64,000 nt of DNA from Micromonospora humi (GCF_900090105.1 NZ_FMDM01000011.1:181763-245762), one strand, 5' to 3'; counted from the stretch's first letter, positions 40,120 to 48,993 are shown. The notes: generated by a model not told the origin, from the sequence alone. Translations and numbers: made by a program.

Positions 40120-40944
40120 ATGACCGCCCACACGACGAGCGCCCCGGCGACAACCCGGCCGGCCGGCTCCGCGAAGCTCGACCCCCGCTCGCTCACCGAC
40201 AGCGCCGCCAACCTGCTCGACGCGATGGCCGCGCTGCCGGCGAACCACCCCTCGCGGGCCGCCCTGCGCGACCGCGCCATCGAGGCCTGGCTGCCGCTGG
40301 CCAACCACCTCGCCCACCGTTACAGCGGTCGCGGCGAGCCCAACGACGACCTGGTGCAGACCGCCGCGATCGGCCTGATCAAGGCGATCGACAAGTTCGA
40401 CCCGTCCCGCGGCGTCGACTTCGCCGGCTACGCCATCCCGACCATCATCGGCGAGCTCAAGCGACACTTCCGCGACCGCACCTGGGACATCCGGGTGCCG
40501 CGCCGGCTCCAGGAGCTGCGCCTGGCGATCTCCGACGCCAACAGCACCCTGCTCCAGACGCTCGGCCGCTCGCCGACGGTCGCCGACATCGCCGCCCACC
40601 TCAAGGTCACCGAGGAAGAGGTGCTGGAGGGCCTGGAGGGTGCCCGCGCCTACAACGCGGTGTCGCTGTCCACCCCGACCGGGGACGGTGAGCGCGCCAC
40701 CGAGCTGGGCGACCTGCTCGGCGGCGAGGACGGCGAGTTCGAGCTGGCCGAGATGCGGGTCGCCCTCGGCCCGGCGCTCGCCACGCTCGACCAGCGCGAG
40801 CAGCGGATCCTCACGCTGCGCTTCTACGGCAACCTGACCCAGTCGCAGATCGCCGAGCAGATCGGCGTCTCGCAGATGCACGTGTCCCGGCTGCTGGCCC
40901 GGGCGCTGACCAAGCTGCGCGGTCAGCTCGACGGAACGTACTAG
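40120..40944 (+). CDS. RNA polymerase sigma factor, SigB/SigF/SigG family
   Basis: A 274-aa sigma-70 group 3 factor. Region 2 is seen in NDDLVQTAAIGLIKAIDKFD and VDFAGYAIPTIIGELKRHFR, and RTWDIRVPRRLQEL is the SigB-family hallmark. Region 3 is in LGRSPTVADIAAHLKVTEEE, and region 4 in ILTLRFYGNLTQSQIAEQIG, VSQMHVSRLLARALTKLRGQ. Such factors read GNNT...GGGTA-type promoters and are controlled by anti-sigma/anti-anti-sigma switches. The SpoIIE-ATPase protein at 25579-27663 is a candidate regulator (inference). No anti-sigma gene is adjacent. ATG 40120; the transcript ends at the hairpin 40954-40990. Confidence 0.93.
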   Translation: MTAHTTSAPATTRPAGSAKLDPRSLTDSAANLLDAMAALPANHPSRAALRDRAIEAWLPLANHLAHRYSGRGEPNDDLVQTAAIGLIKAIDKFDPSRGVDFAGYAIPTIIGELKRHFRDRTWDIRVPRRLQELRLAISDANSTLLQTLGRSPTVADIAAHLKVTEEEVLEGLEGARAYNAVSLSTPTGDGERATELGDLLGGEDGEFELAEMRVALGPALATLDQREQRILTLRFYGNLTQSQIAEQIGVSQMHVSRLLARALTKLRGQLDGTY

Positions 40945-40953
40945 GGGTAGGCC

Positions 40954-40990
40954 GAAGGGCCCGGGCGGCGATGCGCCGCCCGGGCCCTTC
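40954..40990 (+). terminator. Hairpin after the sigma factor gene
   Basis: Perfect 17-bp stem GAAGGGCCCGGGCGGCG (40954-40970) with an ATG loop and complement at 40974-40990, 10 bases after the stop. Confidence 0.85.
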
Positions 40991-41006
40991 CGCGCGCACG
41001 GAGGAA

Positions 41007-41142
41007 AGGCGGGGCCCCCGCTTAACGCGGCCAGGCCCGTCGGCGGGCTTCCGCGAAGCCGATGAGGCAGCCGCCGCGCCGGAGGCGGGTGTTAACAAGG
41101 GGCCCCGCCTCTACCGGAAGCGTTAAAAGGGGGCCCGGCCTT
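41007..41142. repeat. Three degenerate copies of a GTTAA-GGGGCCCCGCC element
   Basis: Copy A (minus sense, 41007-41028), copy B (plus, 41089-41110) and copy C (plus, 41120-41142) share GYGTTAA, 2-5 bases, GGGGGCCC(C/G)GCCT. A and B are inverted to each other and could pair; C follows B directly. It lies between the sigma terminator and the hrpB start. Similar GTTAA-plus-GGGCCC repeats are, from memory, widespread in Micromonosporaceae intergenic DNA. Confidence 0.6.
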
Positions 41143-41171
41143 GCGTCCGGGGCGGGTGCGAGAGTGGGGGC

Positions 41172-43850
41172 GTGCTCGCTGACGTCTCCCTCGACCTGCC
41201 GGTCCGGCCGGTGCTGCCCACGCTGGTCGCCGCGCTGCGGCAGCGAGGCGTCGGCGTGCTGGTGGCGCCGCCCGGGACCGGCAAGACCACCACCGCGCCG
41301 CTCGCCGTCGCCGACGCGGTCGCCGGGCGGGTGGTGATCGCCCAGCCCCGGCGGGTGGCCGCCCGCGCCGCCGCGCACCGGATGGCCGCCCTGCTCGGTG
41401 AACGGGTCGGGGAACGGATCGGCTACGCGGTGCGCGGCGAGCGGCGCGGCGGGCCGCGTACCCGGGTCGAGGTGGTCACCACCGGTCTGCTGGTACGCCG
41501 GCTGCACCACGACCCGGAGCTGCCCGGGGTGGGCGCGATCCTGCTCGACGAGTGCCACGAGCGGCAGCTCGACGCCGATCTGGCACTGGCGTTCAGTGTG
41601 GAGGCCCGCGCCACCCTGCGTCCCGACCTCTGGCTGCTCGCGATGTCGGCGACCCCGCAGGCGGACCGGTTCGCCGCGCTGCTCGGCGGCGACGAGCCCG
41701 CGCCGATCGTGCGGGCCGAGGCCGCCCTGCACCCGGTCGAGCGGGTGTGGGCGCCGCCACCGCGCCCGGTCGTCCCGGCGGGCGGCGGCCGGGTGGACCC
41801 GGCGCTGCTGGACCACGTGGCCGCCACGGTCCGCCGGGCGCTGCGCGAACGCGCCGGCGACGTGCTGGTCTTCCTGCCCGGTGCCGGTGAGATCGCGGCT
41901 GTCGCCGGGCGGCTGGCGGACCTGCGCGACACCGTCGCGGTGCTGCCGCTGCACGGTCGGCTCTCCGCGACCGCCCAGGACGCCGCGCTGGCCGCGAGCG
42001 GAGCGCCTGCCACCGACGCGGGAACCGGCAGCCCGCAAGCCGGCGGGGTCGGGACCCGGCGGCGGGTCGTGCTCGCCACCGCGGTGGCGGAGAGCAGCCT
42101 GACCGTGCCCGGGGTACGGGTGGTGGTGGACGCCGGGCTGAGCCGGGTTCCGCGTACCGACCTGGCCCGCGGACTGGGCGCGCTGGTCACCGTGCCGGTG
42201 TCCCGGGCGGCGGCGACCCAGCGGGCCGGCCGGGCCGGGCGGGAGGCGCCGGGCACGGTGTACCGCTGCTGGTCGGAGGCATCACACGCCCGGCTCGCCG
42301 GGCAGCCCGAGCCGGAGATCGCCACCGCCGACCTGACCGGGTTCGCGCTGGAGTTGGCCACCTGGGGCGTACCCGACGGCACCGGCCTGGCCCTGCCCGA
42401 CCCGCCGCCCACGGCCGCGCTGACCGTCGCCCGGGAGACGCTGACCACGCTCGGCGCGGTCGACGCCGACGGCCGGGTCACCGCGCGGGGCCGCGCGATC
42501 GCGGCGGTCGGTGCCCATCCCCGGCTGGCCCGGGCGCTTCTCGACGGCGCGTCGCGGGTGGGCGTGGACCGGGCCGCCGAGGTGGTGGCGATGCTCGCCG
42601 AGGAGACGCTGGGCGGCGCCGGGGACGACCTGCCGGCCCGGTGGCGGCGGCTGCGCGCCGCCACCGACCCGGCCGCCACCGGGCGCTGGCGTGCCGAGGT
42701 ACGCCGCCTGCGCGCGGCCCTGCCCGCCGACGACCGACCGCAGCGGACCGCCGACCAGCCGGAGCAGCCCGCCGGGACGGCCGACGGCCGACCGCAGCCC
42801 GCCACCGGGAGGACCGGCGGTCGGCGCGGACGAGGTGCGGACGAGGCCGGCGGTGGGCCGGGGCGGCTGCCCGACGATCTGGCCGCGGGGCTGCTGGCCG
42901 GGTTGGCGTACCCGGAACGGCTGGCCCGGGTGCGGCGGGCCGGCGGGTCGGCGTACCTCATGGCGGGCGGGACCGAGGCGGAGCTGGCGGCCGGGTCGGG
43001 GCTGGTCGGGTCGACGTGGCTGGCCGTCGCGGTGGCCGACCGCTCCCCGGGCGCGCCGGCCGCCCGGGTGCGGCTGGCCGCGCCGGTCGACGAGGCCACC
43101 GCGCGCGAGGCCGGCGCGGCGCTGCTGCGTGACGGGCGGGAGGTGGCCTGGTCCGGCGGGGACGTGGTGGCCCGGGAGGTGGTCCGCCTCGGCGCCGTCG
43201 TGCTTCTCGACCGGCCGCTCGCCGCGCCGGACCGGGAGCTGGTCGCCGCGGCGGTGCTCGACGGGCTGCGGCAGGAGGGTACGGGGCTGCTGCGCTGGAC
43301 GCCGGAGGCGACCGCGCTGCGCCGCCGGCTGGCCTTCTGCCGGCAGGCGCTCGGCGACGACTGGCCGGACGTGTCCGACCCCGCGCTGCTCGACGCCGCG
43401 CCCGGCTGGCTCGGCCCGGAGCTGGGTCGGGCCCGCCGCCGGGCCGACCTGGCCCGGGTGGACGTGGCCTCGGCGTTGCGCCGGCTGCTCGACTGGCGGC
43501 AGGCGGCGCGGCTCGACGAGTTGGCGCCGGAGCGGCTGGCGGTGCCGAGCGGCTCACGGGTCCGGGTGGACTACGGCGACCCGGCGGCCCCGGTGCTCGC
43601 GGTGAAGCTCCAGGAGACGTTCGGCTGGCGGGACGTGCCGCGGATCGCCGACGGGCGGGTGCCGGTGCTGCTGCACCTGCTCTCCCCCGCCGGGCGACCG
43701 GTGGCGGTCACCGCCGACCTGGCGTCGTTCTGGCGCGGTGGCTACCCGCAGGTGCGGGCGGAGCTGCGCGGGCGCTACCCGCGTCACCCGTGGCCGGAGG
43801 ACCCGACCACGGCCGAGCCGACGCGCCGGGCCAGCCCGCGGCGACGCTGA
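41172..43850 (+). CDS. hrpB: ATP-dependent DEAH-box helicase HrpB
   Basis: An 892-aa superfamily-2 helicase of the bacterial HrpA/HrpB group. Walker A is VLVAPPGTGKTTTAPLAVAD, motif II is ILLDECHERQLDADLALAF (DECH), and motifs IV-VI are VLVFLPGAGEIAAVAGRLAD, VVLATAVAESSLTVPGV and QRAGRAGREAPGTVYRCW. The HrpB-specific C-terminal domain ends WRGGYPQVRAELRGRYPRHP, then WPEDPTTAEPTRRA. The middle linker (about residues 510-570) is a repetitive, low-complexity Pro/Gln/Arg insertion absent from short homologues. It acts on RNA or DNA; its role is poorly known. GTG 41172, no ribosome site. Confidence 0.93.
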   Translation: MLADVSLDLPVRPVLPTLVAALRQRGVGVLVAPPGTGKTTTAPLAVADAVAGRVVIAQPRRVAARAAAHRMAALLGERVGERIGYAVRGERRGGPRTRVEVVTTGLLVRRLHHDPELPGVGAILLDECHERQLDADLALAFSVEARATLRPDLWLLAMSATPQADRFAALLGGDEPAPIVRAEAALHPVERVWAPPPRPVVPAGGGRVDPALLDHVAATVRRALRERAGDVLVFLPGAGEIAAVAGRLADLRDTVAVLPLHGRLSATAQDAALAASGAPATDAGTGSPQAGGVGTRRRVVLATAVAESSLTVPGVRVVVDAGLSRVPRTDLARGLGALVTVPVSRAAATQRAGRAGREAPGTVYRCWSEASHARLAGQPEPEIATADLTGFALELATWGVPDGTGLALPDPPPTAALTVARETLTTLGAVDADGRVTARGRAIAAVGAHPRLARALLDGASRVGVDRAAEVVAMLAEETLGGAGDDLPARWRRLRAATDPAATGRWRAEVRRLRAALPADDRPQRTADQPEQPAGTADGRPQPATGRTGGRRGRGADEAGGGPGRLPDDLAAGLLAGLAYPERLARVRRAGGSAYLMAGGTEAELAAGSGLVGSTWLAVAVADRSPGAPAARVRLAAPVDEATAREAGAALLRDGREVAWSGGDVVAREVVRLGAVVLLDRPLAAPDRELVAAAVLDGLRQEGTGLLRWTPEATALRRRLAFCRQALGDDWPDVSDPALLDAAPGWLGPELGRARRRADLARVDVASALRRLLDWRQAARLDELAPERLAVPSGSRVRVDYGDPAAPVLAVKLQETFGWRDVPRIADGRVPVLLHLLSPAGRPVAVTADLASFWRGGYPQVRAELRGRYPRHPWPEDPTTAEPTRRASPRRR

Positions 43851-43860
43851 GCCGCGCGGC

Positions 43861-44586
43861 TCACTCGTCGACGACGTCGGCGATGACGACGGTGACGTTG
43901 TCCGGGCCGCCGGCCCGCAGCGCGAGGTCGATGAGCCGGGCCGCGCAGGCGTCCCGTTCCAGGCGCTCGCCGAGCACCTCGGTGAGGGTGTCGGCGCGGA
44001 CCACGTTGGAGAGGCCGTCGCTGCACAGCAGCCAGCGGTCGCCGGCCCGGGGCACCATGGTCGCGTACGCCGGCGACACCTGGTCGCCCTGCAACGCCTG
44101 GGTGACCACGGCCCGGCGGGGGTGGCTGCTCGCCTGGTCGGGGGTGATGAGGCCCTGGTCGACGAGCATCTGGACGAAGGTGTCGTCGCGGGTGACCTGC
44201 TTGAGCACGCCCTCGCGGAACAGGTAGGCGCGGGAGTCGCCGACGTGCGCCAGCGCCAGGCAACTGCCGGTGCGGGCGAACAGCAGCGCGGTCAGCGTGG
44301 TGCCCATGCCCTGGCGCTCCGGGTCCTCCTCGACCGCCTGGCGGATCCCCACGGTGGCCCGCTCGATGGCCCCCTGCAACGCGGCGACCAGGGCGTCCTC
44401 CGGCGTCTCCACGTCCAGCGGGGCGATCGCGTCGATCGCGATGCGGCTGGCCAGGTCGCCGGCCGCCATGCCGCCCATGCCGTCGGCGACCGCGACCAGC
44501 CAGGGGCCGGCGTGCTGCGCGTCCTGGTTGCCGCTGCGGATCAGCCCACGGTCGCTCGCTCCGACGGAACGAAGCTTCAGGGTCAT
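43861..44586 (-). CDS. PP2C-type Ser/Thr protein phosphatase
   Basis: A 241-aa metal-dependent phosphatase: SDRGLIRSGNQDAQHAGPWL, VAVADGMGGMAAGDLASRIA (motif II, DG-GG), GMGTTLTALLF, LAHVGDSRAYLFREG, WLLCSDGLSNVV and GGPDNVTVVIADV. All metal-binding aspartates are present. It lacks the membrane anchor of PstP, so it is cytosolic and may counter PknA/B-type kinases or other Hanks kinases. Start ATG 44586. It converges on hrpB (10-bp gap) and diverges from the cellulase gene. Confidence 0.94.
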   Translation of the reverse strand: MTLKLRSVGASDRGLIRSGNQDAQHAGPWLVAVADGMGGMAAGDLASRIAIDAIAPLDVETPEDALVAALQGAIERATVGIRQAVEEDPERQGMGTTLTALLFARTGSCLALAHVGDSRAYLFREGVLKQVTRDDTFVQMLVDQGLITPDQASSHPRRAVVTQALQGDQVSPAYATMVPRAGDRWLLCSDGLSNVVRADTLTEVLGERLERDACAARLIDLALRAGGPDNVTVVIADVVDE

Positions 44587-44701
44587 GGGACGCAGCCTGC
44601 CAGGTCGGGGACTCGGTTGTCTCTAGGAGATCACCATCATCGTACGTGGCGCGCGGAATCCCCCTGCGCACGGGCGCGGGAGCGCCATCGGACCGGATCG
44701 A

Positions 44702-44730
44702 TTGACAGCGGCGGAACGCGGTGGAAACAT
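44702..44730 (+). promoter_or_regulatory. Promoter of the cellulase gene
   Basis: TTGACA (44702-44707) is a perfect -35; the -10 at 17 bases is weak (AAACAT, 44725-44730). It lies 12 bases upstream of the CebR-type operator, which therefore covers the early transcribed region. Confidence 0.45.
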
Positions 44731-44741
44731 CGGCCTGATAT

Positions 44742-44755
44742 TGGGAGCGCTCCCA
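44742..44755. promoter_or_regulatory. CebR operator (cellulose-utilisation repressor site)
   Basis: TGGGAGCGCTCCCA, a perfect 14-bp palindrome identical to the well-established CebR-binding box of Streptomyces and related actinobacteria. It is 46 bases upstream of the GH9 cellulase start. CebR, a LacI-family repressor, is released by cello-oligosaccharides, so the gene should be induced during cellulose degradation. The cebR gene is not in the window. Confidence 0.92.
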
Positions 44756-44801
44756 GCTCCCGGTGCTGCCTCCACCTCCCCCGAGCACGGAAGGAACCTC
44801 C

Positions 44802-47411
44802 GTGACCCGATCCCGTCGTCGGCTGGTCGCGCTCACCGCGACCGCCGCGCTGGCCCTCACCGGTCTGACCGCCGGTCCGGCCCTTGCCGAAGTACCCCCG
44901 GACGCCCCCGAGCAACTGCGCAACGGCGACTTCAGCGCCGGTGTCTCCCCCTGGTTCTCCTACGGCACCGGCGAGCTGGCCGTCACCGACGGCCGGCTCT
45001 GCACCACGGTCGCCGCCGGCACCGCGAACCCGTGGGACGCCGGCATCGGCCAGGACGCCGTGCCGCTGATCTCCGGCGCCGAGTACGAGCTGTCCTTCGA
45101 CGTCTCCGCCACCCCCGGCGCGGCCCTCAAGGCGGTCCTCCAGCTCGGCAGCGCCCCCTACACGACGTACGCGAGCGTCGACGCCACCGCCACCACCGCC
45201 GCGAAGCACGTCACCACCACCTTCACCGCGCCGGCCGACAACGCCGGCGCCCAACTGATCTTCCAGGTCGGTGGCAGCGCCCAGGCGCAGACGTTCTGCC
45301 TCGACAACGTCTCGCTGCGCGGCGGCGAGGCGGCCCCGCCGTACGAGCCGGACACCGGGCCCCGGGTCCGGGTCAACCAGGTCGGCTACCTGCCCGGCGG
45401 GCCGAAGCACGCCACCGTCGTCACCGACGCCACCGAGGCGCTGCGCTGGCAGCTGAAGTCGGCCGCCGGGGCCGTGGTGGCCAGCGGCGAGACCGCGCCG
45501 CGCGGGGTCGACGACGCCTCGGCGCAGAACGTGCAGACCGTCGACTTCTCCGCCTACCGCACGCCCGGCGCCGGCTACACGCTGACCGTCGACGGCGAGA
45601 CCAGCCACCCGTTCGACATCTCCGGCACGCTCTACGACCGGCTGCGCGCCGACTCGATGCAGTTCTTCTACGCCCAGCGCAGCGGCATCGCGATCGACGG
45701 CGACCTGATCGGCGACGAGTACGCCCGCCCCGCCGGCCACCTCGACGTCGCCCCCAACAAGGGCGACACCGACGTGCCCTGCCAGCCCGGCGTCTGCGAC
45801 TACAAGCTGGACGTACGCGGCGGCTGGTACGACGCCGGCGACCACGGCAAGTACGTGGTCAACGGCGGCATCGCCACCTACCAGCTGCTGAACGCGTTCG
45901 AGCGGACCAAGACCGCGGAGACCGCCGACGGCGGCACGGCCCTCGGCGACGCCACGCTGCGGGTGCCCGAGCGCGGCAACGCCGTCCCGGACGTCCTCGA
46001 CGAGGCCCGCTGGGAGCTGGACTTCCTGATGCGCATGCAGGTGCCGGCCGGCAAGCCGCTGGCCGGGATGGTCCACCACAAGATCCACGACCAGAACTGG
46101 ACCGGCCTCCCGCTCGCCCCGCAGGACGACCCGCAGCCGCGCGAGCTGCACCCGCCGTCCACCGCCGCCACGCTCAACCTGGCCGCCGTCGCCGCCCAGT
46201 GCGCGCGGCTGTTCGCCCCGTACGACGCCGCGTACGCGGCCCGCTGCGGCACGGCCGCGAAGACCGCGTACGCGGCGGCCAAGGCGCACCCGGCGATCTA
46301 CGCCTCGGCCAGCGACGGCACCGGCGGCGGCGCGTACGACGACACCGACGTCCGCGACGAGTTCTACTGGGCGGCGGCCGAGCTGTGGCTGAGCACCGGC
46401 GACAAGGCCTACCTGGCCGACGTCACCGGCTCGCCGCTGCACACCGCCGACGTGTTCACCGCGAACGGCGCGTTCAGCTGGCAGAGCGTCGCCGCGCTGG
46501 GCCGGCTCGACCTGGCCACCGTGCCGAACACGCTGCCGGCGGCGGAGAAGACCCGCATCCGCGCCTCGGTCACCGCCGGCGCGGACCGCTATCTGGCCAC
46601 CGTCGCCGACCAGGCGTACGGGCTGCCGCTGCCCGGCACCGCCGACGCGTACGTCTGGGGCAGCAACAGCAACGTGGTGAACAACGCGATCGTGCTGGCC
46701 ACCGCGTTCGACCTGAGCCGGGACGCGAAGTACCGCGACGGCGCCGTGCAGAGCGCCGACTACCTGTTCGGGCGCAACGCGCTGAACATGTCCTACGTGA
46801 CCGGTTGGGGCGAGCAGAACGCGCACAACCAGCACAGCCGGATCTTCGGCAACCAGTTGGACCCGGCCCTGCCGAACCCGCCGGCCGGTTCGCTCGCCGG
46901 CGGCCCGAACGCCGCGCTCCAGGACCCGTACGCGGCGAACCTGCTGGCCGGCTGCGCGCCGATGTTCTGCTACGTCGACAACATCAACTCGTACGCGACC
47001 AACGAGGTGGCGATCAACTGGAACTCGGCGCTGGCCTGGCTCGCCTCGTTCCTGGCCGACCAGGGTGACGCGGCGGCCGTGCCGGCACCCACCTGCGCGG
47101 TCTCCTACACCACCCACGGGAGCTGGCCGACCGGCTTCACCACCCAGGTGACGGTGCGCAACACCGGCACGAAGGCGGTGAACGGGTGGAGCCTGCGCTG
47201 GGCGTTCCTCGCCGACCAGAAGGTGAGCCACGCCTGGTCGGCGCAGGTCGCCCAGGCCGGCGCCACGGTGACCGCGAAGAACCTGCCGTGGAACGCGAAG
47301 CTCGCCCCCGGCGCGTCCACCACGTTCGGCCTGAACGGCACCGGTTCCACCGCCCCCAACCCCGACCCCACCCTGATCACCCTGAACGGAAAGTCCTGCA
47401 CGGTCTCCTGA
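44802..47411 (+). CDS. Secreted GH9 endoglucanase with CBM4 and CBM2 domains
   Basis: An 869-aa exported cellulase. The signal peptide (RRRLVALTATAALALTGLTA, cleavage after PALAE) is followed by a CBM4 domain (about 45-180: LRNGDFSAGVSPWFSYGTGE). Then come an Ig-like module (VNQVGYLPGGPKHATVVTDA) and the GH9 barrel (RGGWYDAGDHGKYVVNGGIA with catalytic Asp; NEVAINWNSALAWLASF with catalytic Glu). A C-terminal CBM2 follows (CAVSYTTHGSWPTGFTTQVT; ends NGKSCTVS with the family disulfide). It cuts cellulose chains. GTG 44802 with GGAAGGA; an in-frame ATG at 44763 overlaps the operator region. Confidence 0.94.
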   Translation: MTRSRRRLVALTATAALALTGLTAGPALAEVPPDAPEQLRNGDFSAGVSPWFSYGTGELAVTDGRLCTTVAAGTANPWDAGIGQDAVPLISGAEYELSFDVSATPGAALKAVLQLGSAPYTTYASVDATATTAAKHVTTTFTAPADNAGAQLIFQVGGSAQAQTFCLDNVSLRGGEAAPPYEPDTGPRVRVNQVGYLPGGPKHATVVTDATEALRWQLKSAAGAVVASGETAPRGVDDASAQNVQTVDFSAYRTPGAGYTLTVDGETSHPFDISGTLYDRLRADSMQFFYAQRSGIAIDGDLIGDEYARPAGHLDVAPNKGDTDVPCQPGVCDYKLDVRGGWYDAGDHGKYVVNGGIATYQLLNAFERTKTAETADGGTALGDATLRVPERGNAVPDVLDEARWELDFLMRMQVPAGKPLAGMVHHKIHDQNWTGLPLAPQDDPQPRELHPPSTAATLNLAAVAAQCARLFAPYDAAYAARCGTAAKTAYAAAKAHPAIYASASDGTGGGAYDDTDVRDEFYWAAAELWLSTGDKAYLADVTGSPLHTADVFTANGAFSWQSVAALGRLDLATVPNTLPAAEKTRIRASVTAGADRYLATVADQAYGLPLPGTADAYVWGSNSNVVNNAIVLATAFDLSRDAKYRDGAVQSADYLFGRNALNMSYVTGWGEQNAHNQHSRIFGNQLDPALPNPPAGSLAGGPNAALQDPYAANLLAGCAPMFCYVDNINSYATNEVAINWNSALAWLASFLADQGDAAAVPAPTCAVSYTTHGSWPTGFTTQVTVRNTGTKAVNGWSLRWAFLADQKVSHAWSAQVAQAGATVTAKNLPWNAKLAPGASTTFGLNGTGSTAPNPDPTLITLNGKSCTVS

Positions 47412-47434
47412 CCGGTCTCTGACGACCGTTCCGT

Positions 47435-47504
47435 CGATCATGGAGTTGTGGCGCCCAGGTTGTCGCCTTAGCGGCTTCCGTCCGGTGCCACAACTCCATG
47501 ATCG
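47435..47504. repeat. Inverted repeat after the cellulase gene
   Basis: Perfect 18-bp arms, CGATCATGGAGTTGTGGC (47435-47452) and its complement (47487-47504), around a 34-base spacer. It acts probably as the terminator of the cellulase gene, but the arm start CGATCATG-x-x-GTT is also found at 62702-62762, so it may be a dispersed repeat. Confidence 0.7.
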
Positions 47505-47593
47505 GCGAATCCACCGCGCGCTACGAGGACCGCGGCGGCGCCACCCTCCGGGAGCCCGCCTGCAACTGACCGGACCCCGGGTACGGTCCGCAG

Positions 47594-47914
47594 ATGGCGT
47601 ATCTGCTCCTTGCCCTCGCGATCACGGCCGAGGTGATCGGCACCAGCCTGCTCAAGGCGAGCGACGGCTTCACCCGGCTCTGGCCGACGGTCGGCCTGGT
47701 GGCGTGTTACCTCGCCGCGTTCGGGCTGCTCGCTCTCGTGGTGCGGGACGTCCCGGTCGGAGTCGCGTACGCGATCTGGTCCGGGCTGGGCACCGCCGCC
47801 ATCATGGCGGTCGGCGCGGCGTTCCTGGGCGAGCCGCTGAGCGTGACGAAGGTGGTCGGGGCCGGTCTGGTCATCGCCGGCGTGGTGGTCCTCAACCTCG
47901 GTGGAGCACACTGA
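47594..47914 (+). CDS. SMR family multidrug/guanidinium exporter (EmrE/QacE/SugE-like)
   Basis: A 106-aa, four-helix membrane protein: AYLLLALAITAEVIGTSLLK with the essential Glu13-14 (AEVIGT), then YAIWSGLGTAAIMAVGAAFL and GLVIAGVVVLNLGGAH. Works as a dimer exchanging H+ for cationic compounds. Whether it exports drugs or guanidinium is not evident. A short stem CGGACC/GGTCCG (47571-47590) stands directly before the ATG where a ribosome site would be. The 3' end overlaps the converging DinB-like gene by 23 bases. Confidence 0.93.
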   Translation: MAYLLLALAITAEVIGTSLLKASDGFTRLWPTVGLVACYLAAFGLLALVVRDVPVGVAYAIWSGLGTAAIMAVGAAFLGEPLSVTKVVGAGLVIAGVVVLNLGGAH

Positions 47915-48419
47915 GCAGCCGGAGCTGACCGATCTCGGCGGCGTTCTTCATCAGCTCGGCGTTGACCCAGCCGGCCAGGTGCTCGACCGTGAGGCCGGCG
48001 TCTGCCGGCCAGGGAAACGCGACCGGCCGCGCCCGGTCGACCCCGGTGAGATGGTCGAGGCCGACCGTCCACTCCGTGCGCAGGCTCCGCAGCCAGGAGA
48101 TCGTCTCCTCGCCCGGACCCGGCCACCCGACGTCCGCGCGCCGACGTGGCGGCCGTTGCCGGACGTGGTCGACGGCGACCGACCACCACCAACCGATGTG
48201 CCAGGTGAGCCACGCGATCGTGGGCGCGGGCACCGGATCCGGCTCGGCGTCGGCCCAGTCCGGCCGCCAGGTGCCGTCCGCGTCGCGGCGCATCGTCCAG
48301 CAGCACTCGGCCGGCTCCCAGAGGAAGTCGGCCGGTTCCAGCCGGTCGAGGTGATACTCGAACAACGACCAGGTCAGGTCGAACTGCCAACGCGTCGGAA
48401 CAGCGGCGGGGACGGACAT
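47892..48419 (-). CDS. DinB-like (DUF664-type) protein
   Basis: A 175-aa four-helix protein: RWQFDLTWSLFEYHLDRLEP, ADFLWEPAECCWTMRRDADG, PAPTIAWLTWHIGWWWSVAV and LTVEHLAGWVNAELMKNAAE. The usual metal-site histidines are partly visible in HIGWWW, but the final 'H...H' is weak, so it may not bind metal. DinB-fold proteins include thiol-dependent transferases (mycothiol S-transferases) and unknowns. ATG 48419 is used; seven codons further upstream are open but unlike the family. Its last 23 bases overlap the SMR gene. Confidence 0.85.
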   Translation of the reverse strand: MSVPAAVPTRWQFDLTWSLFEYHLDRLEPADFLWEPAECCWTMRRDADGTWRPDWADAEPDPVPAPTIAWLTWHIGWWWSVAVDHVRQRPPRRRADVGWPGPGEETISWLRSLRTEWTVGLDHLTGVDRARPVAFPWPADAGLTVEHLAGWVNAELMKNAAEIGQLRLLSVLHRG

Positions 48420-48480
48420 CCGGCGAGCCTGGCACGGCACACGTCACCGGTCGACCGGTTAACCGCTGCCGGCGGGCGGG

Positions 48481-48993
48481 TCAGTCGACCGGCCGGCGCA
48501 TCGCCACCCGGTCGGCCGGGTCGAGCCCGAGCGCCGCCTCGGCCGCGAGCAACCCGGTCAGCCCCGGGGTCAGCTCGGCTTCGGCCAGCTCGCGGAAGCC
48601 GCAGCGCGCGTAGTACGGCCCGTTCCACGGCACCGACCGGAACGTGGTCAGCGTCAACGCCGGCAGCCTCTCCCCCGCCGCCCACCGCGCCACCTCGTCG
48701 AGCAGCCCCCGGCCGATGCCGCGCCGCGCGTACGCCGGGTCGACGCTGAGCTGCTGCACGTGCGCGGCTCCGTCGACGAGGTCGACGAGCACGAACCCGA
48801 TCGGGCGGTCGGCCGGGTCGACCGCGACCCGCAGCCGACCGGCGCGCTGCCCGGCGGCCAGCGCGTCCCGGGGCAGCGGCGGCATGTCGGCCACCAGGTG
48901 CATGCCGATCTCCCGGAACGGGGCGCCGGAGGCCACCTCGATCCGCTGCACGTCGGCCAACTCGTCGACCCGGGCGGTTCTGCTGCGCTCCAC
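48481..48993 (-). CDS. GNAT family N-acetyltransferase
   Basis: A 170-aa acetyltransferase: VDELADVQRIEVASGAPFRE, GFVLVDLVDGAAHVQQLSVD, PAYARRGIGRGLLDEVARWA (acetyl-CoA pyrophosphate loop R-x-x-G-x-G/A) and LTTFRSVPWNGPYYARCGFR. The substrate is unknown. GTG 48993 is preferred; a longer frame to 49113 overlaps the promoter of the HAD gene on the other strand and has little similarity. It ends 62 bp from the DinB-like gene, same strand. Confidence 0.9.
   Translation of the reverse strand: MERSRTARVDELADVQRIEVASGAPFREIGMHLVADMPPLPRDALAAGQRAGRLRVAVDPADRPIGFVLVDLVDGAAHVQQLSVDPAYARRGIGRGLLDEVARWAAGERLPALTLTTFRSVPWNGPYYARCGFRELAEAELTPGLTGLLAAEAALGLDPADRVAMRRPVD

Noticed and set aside
47521..47593. 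Possible guanidine riboswitch before the SMR gene
   Set aside because: The gap is only about 90 bases and lacks the conserved ACGR loop pair or the ykkC core.
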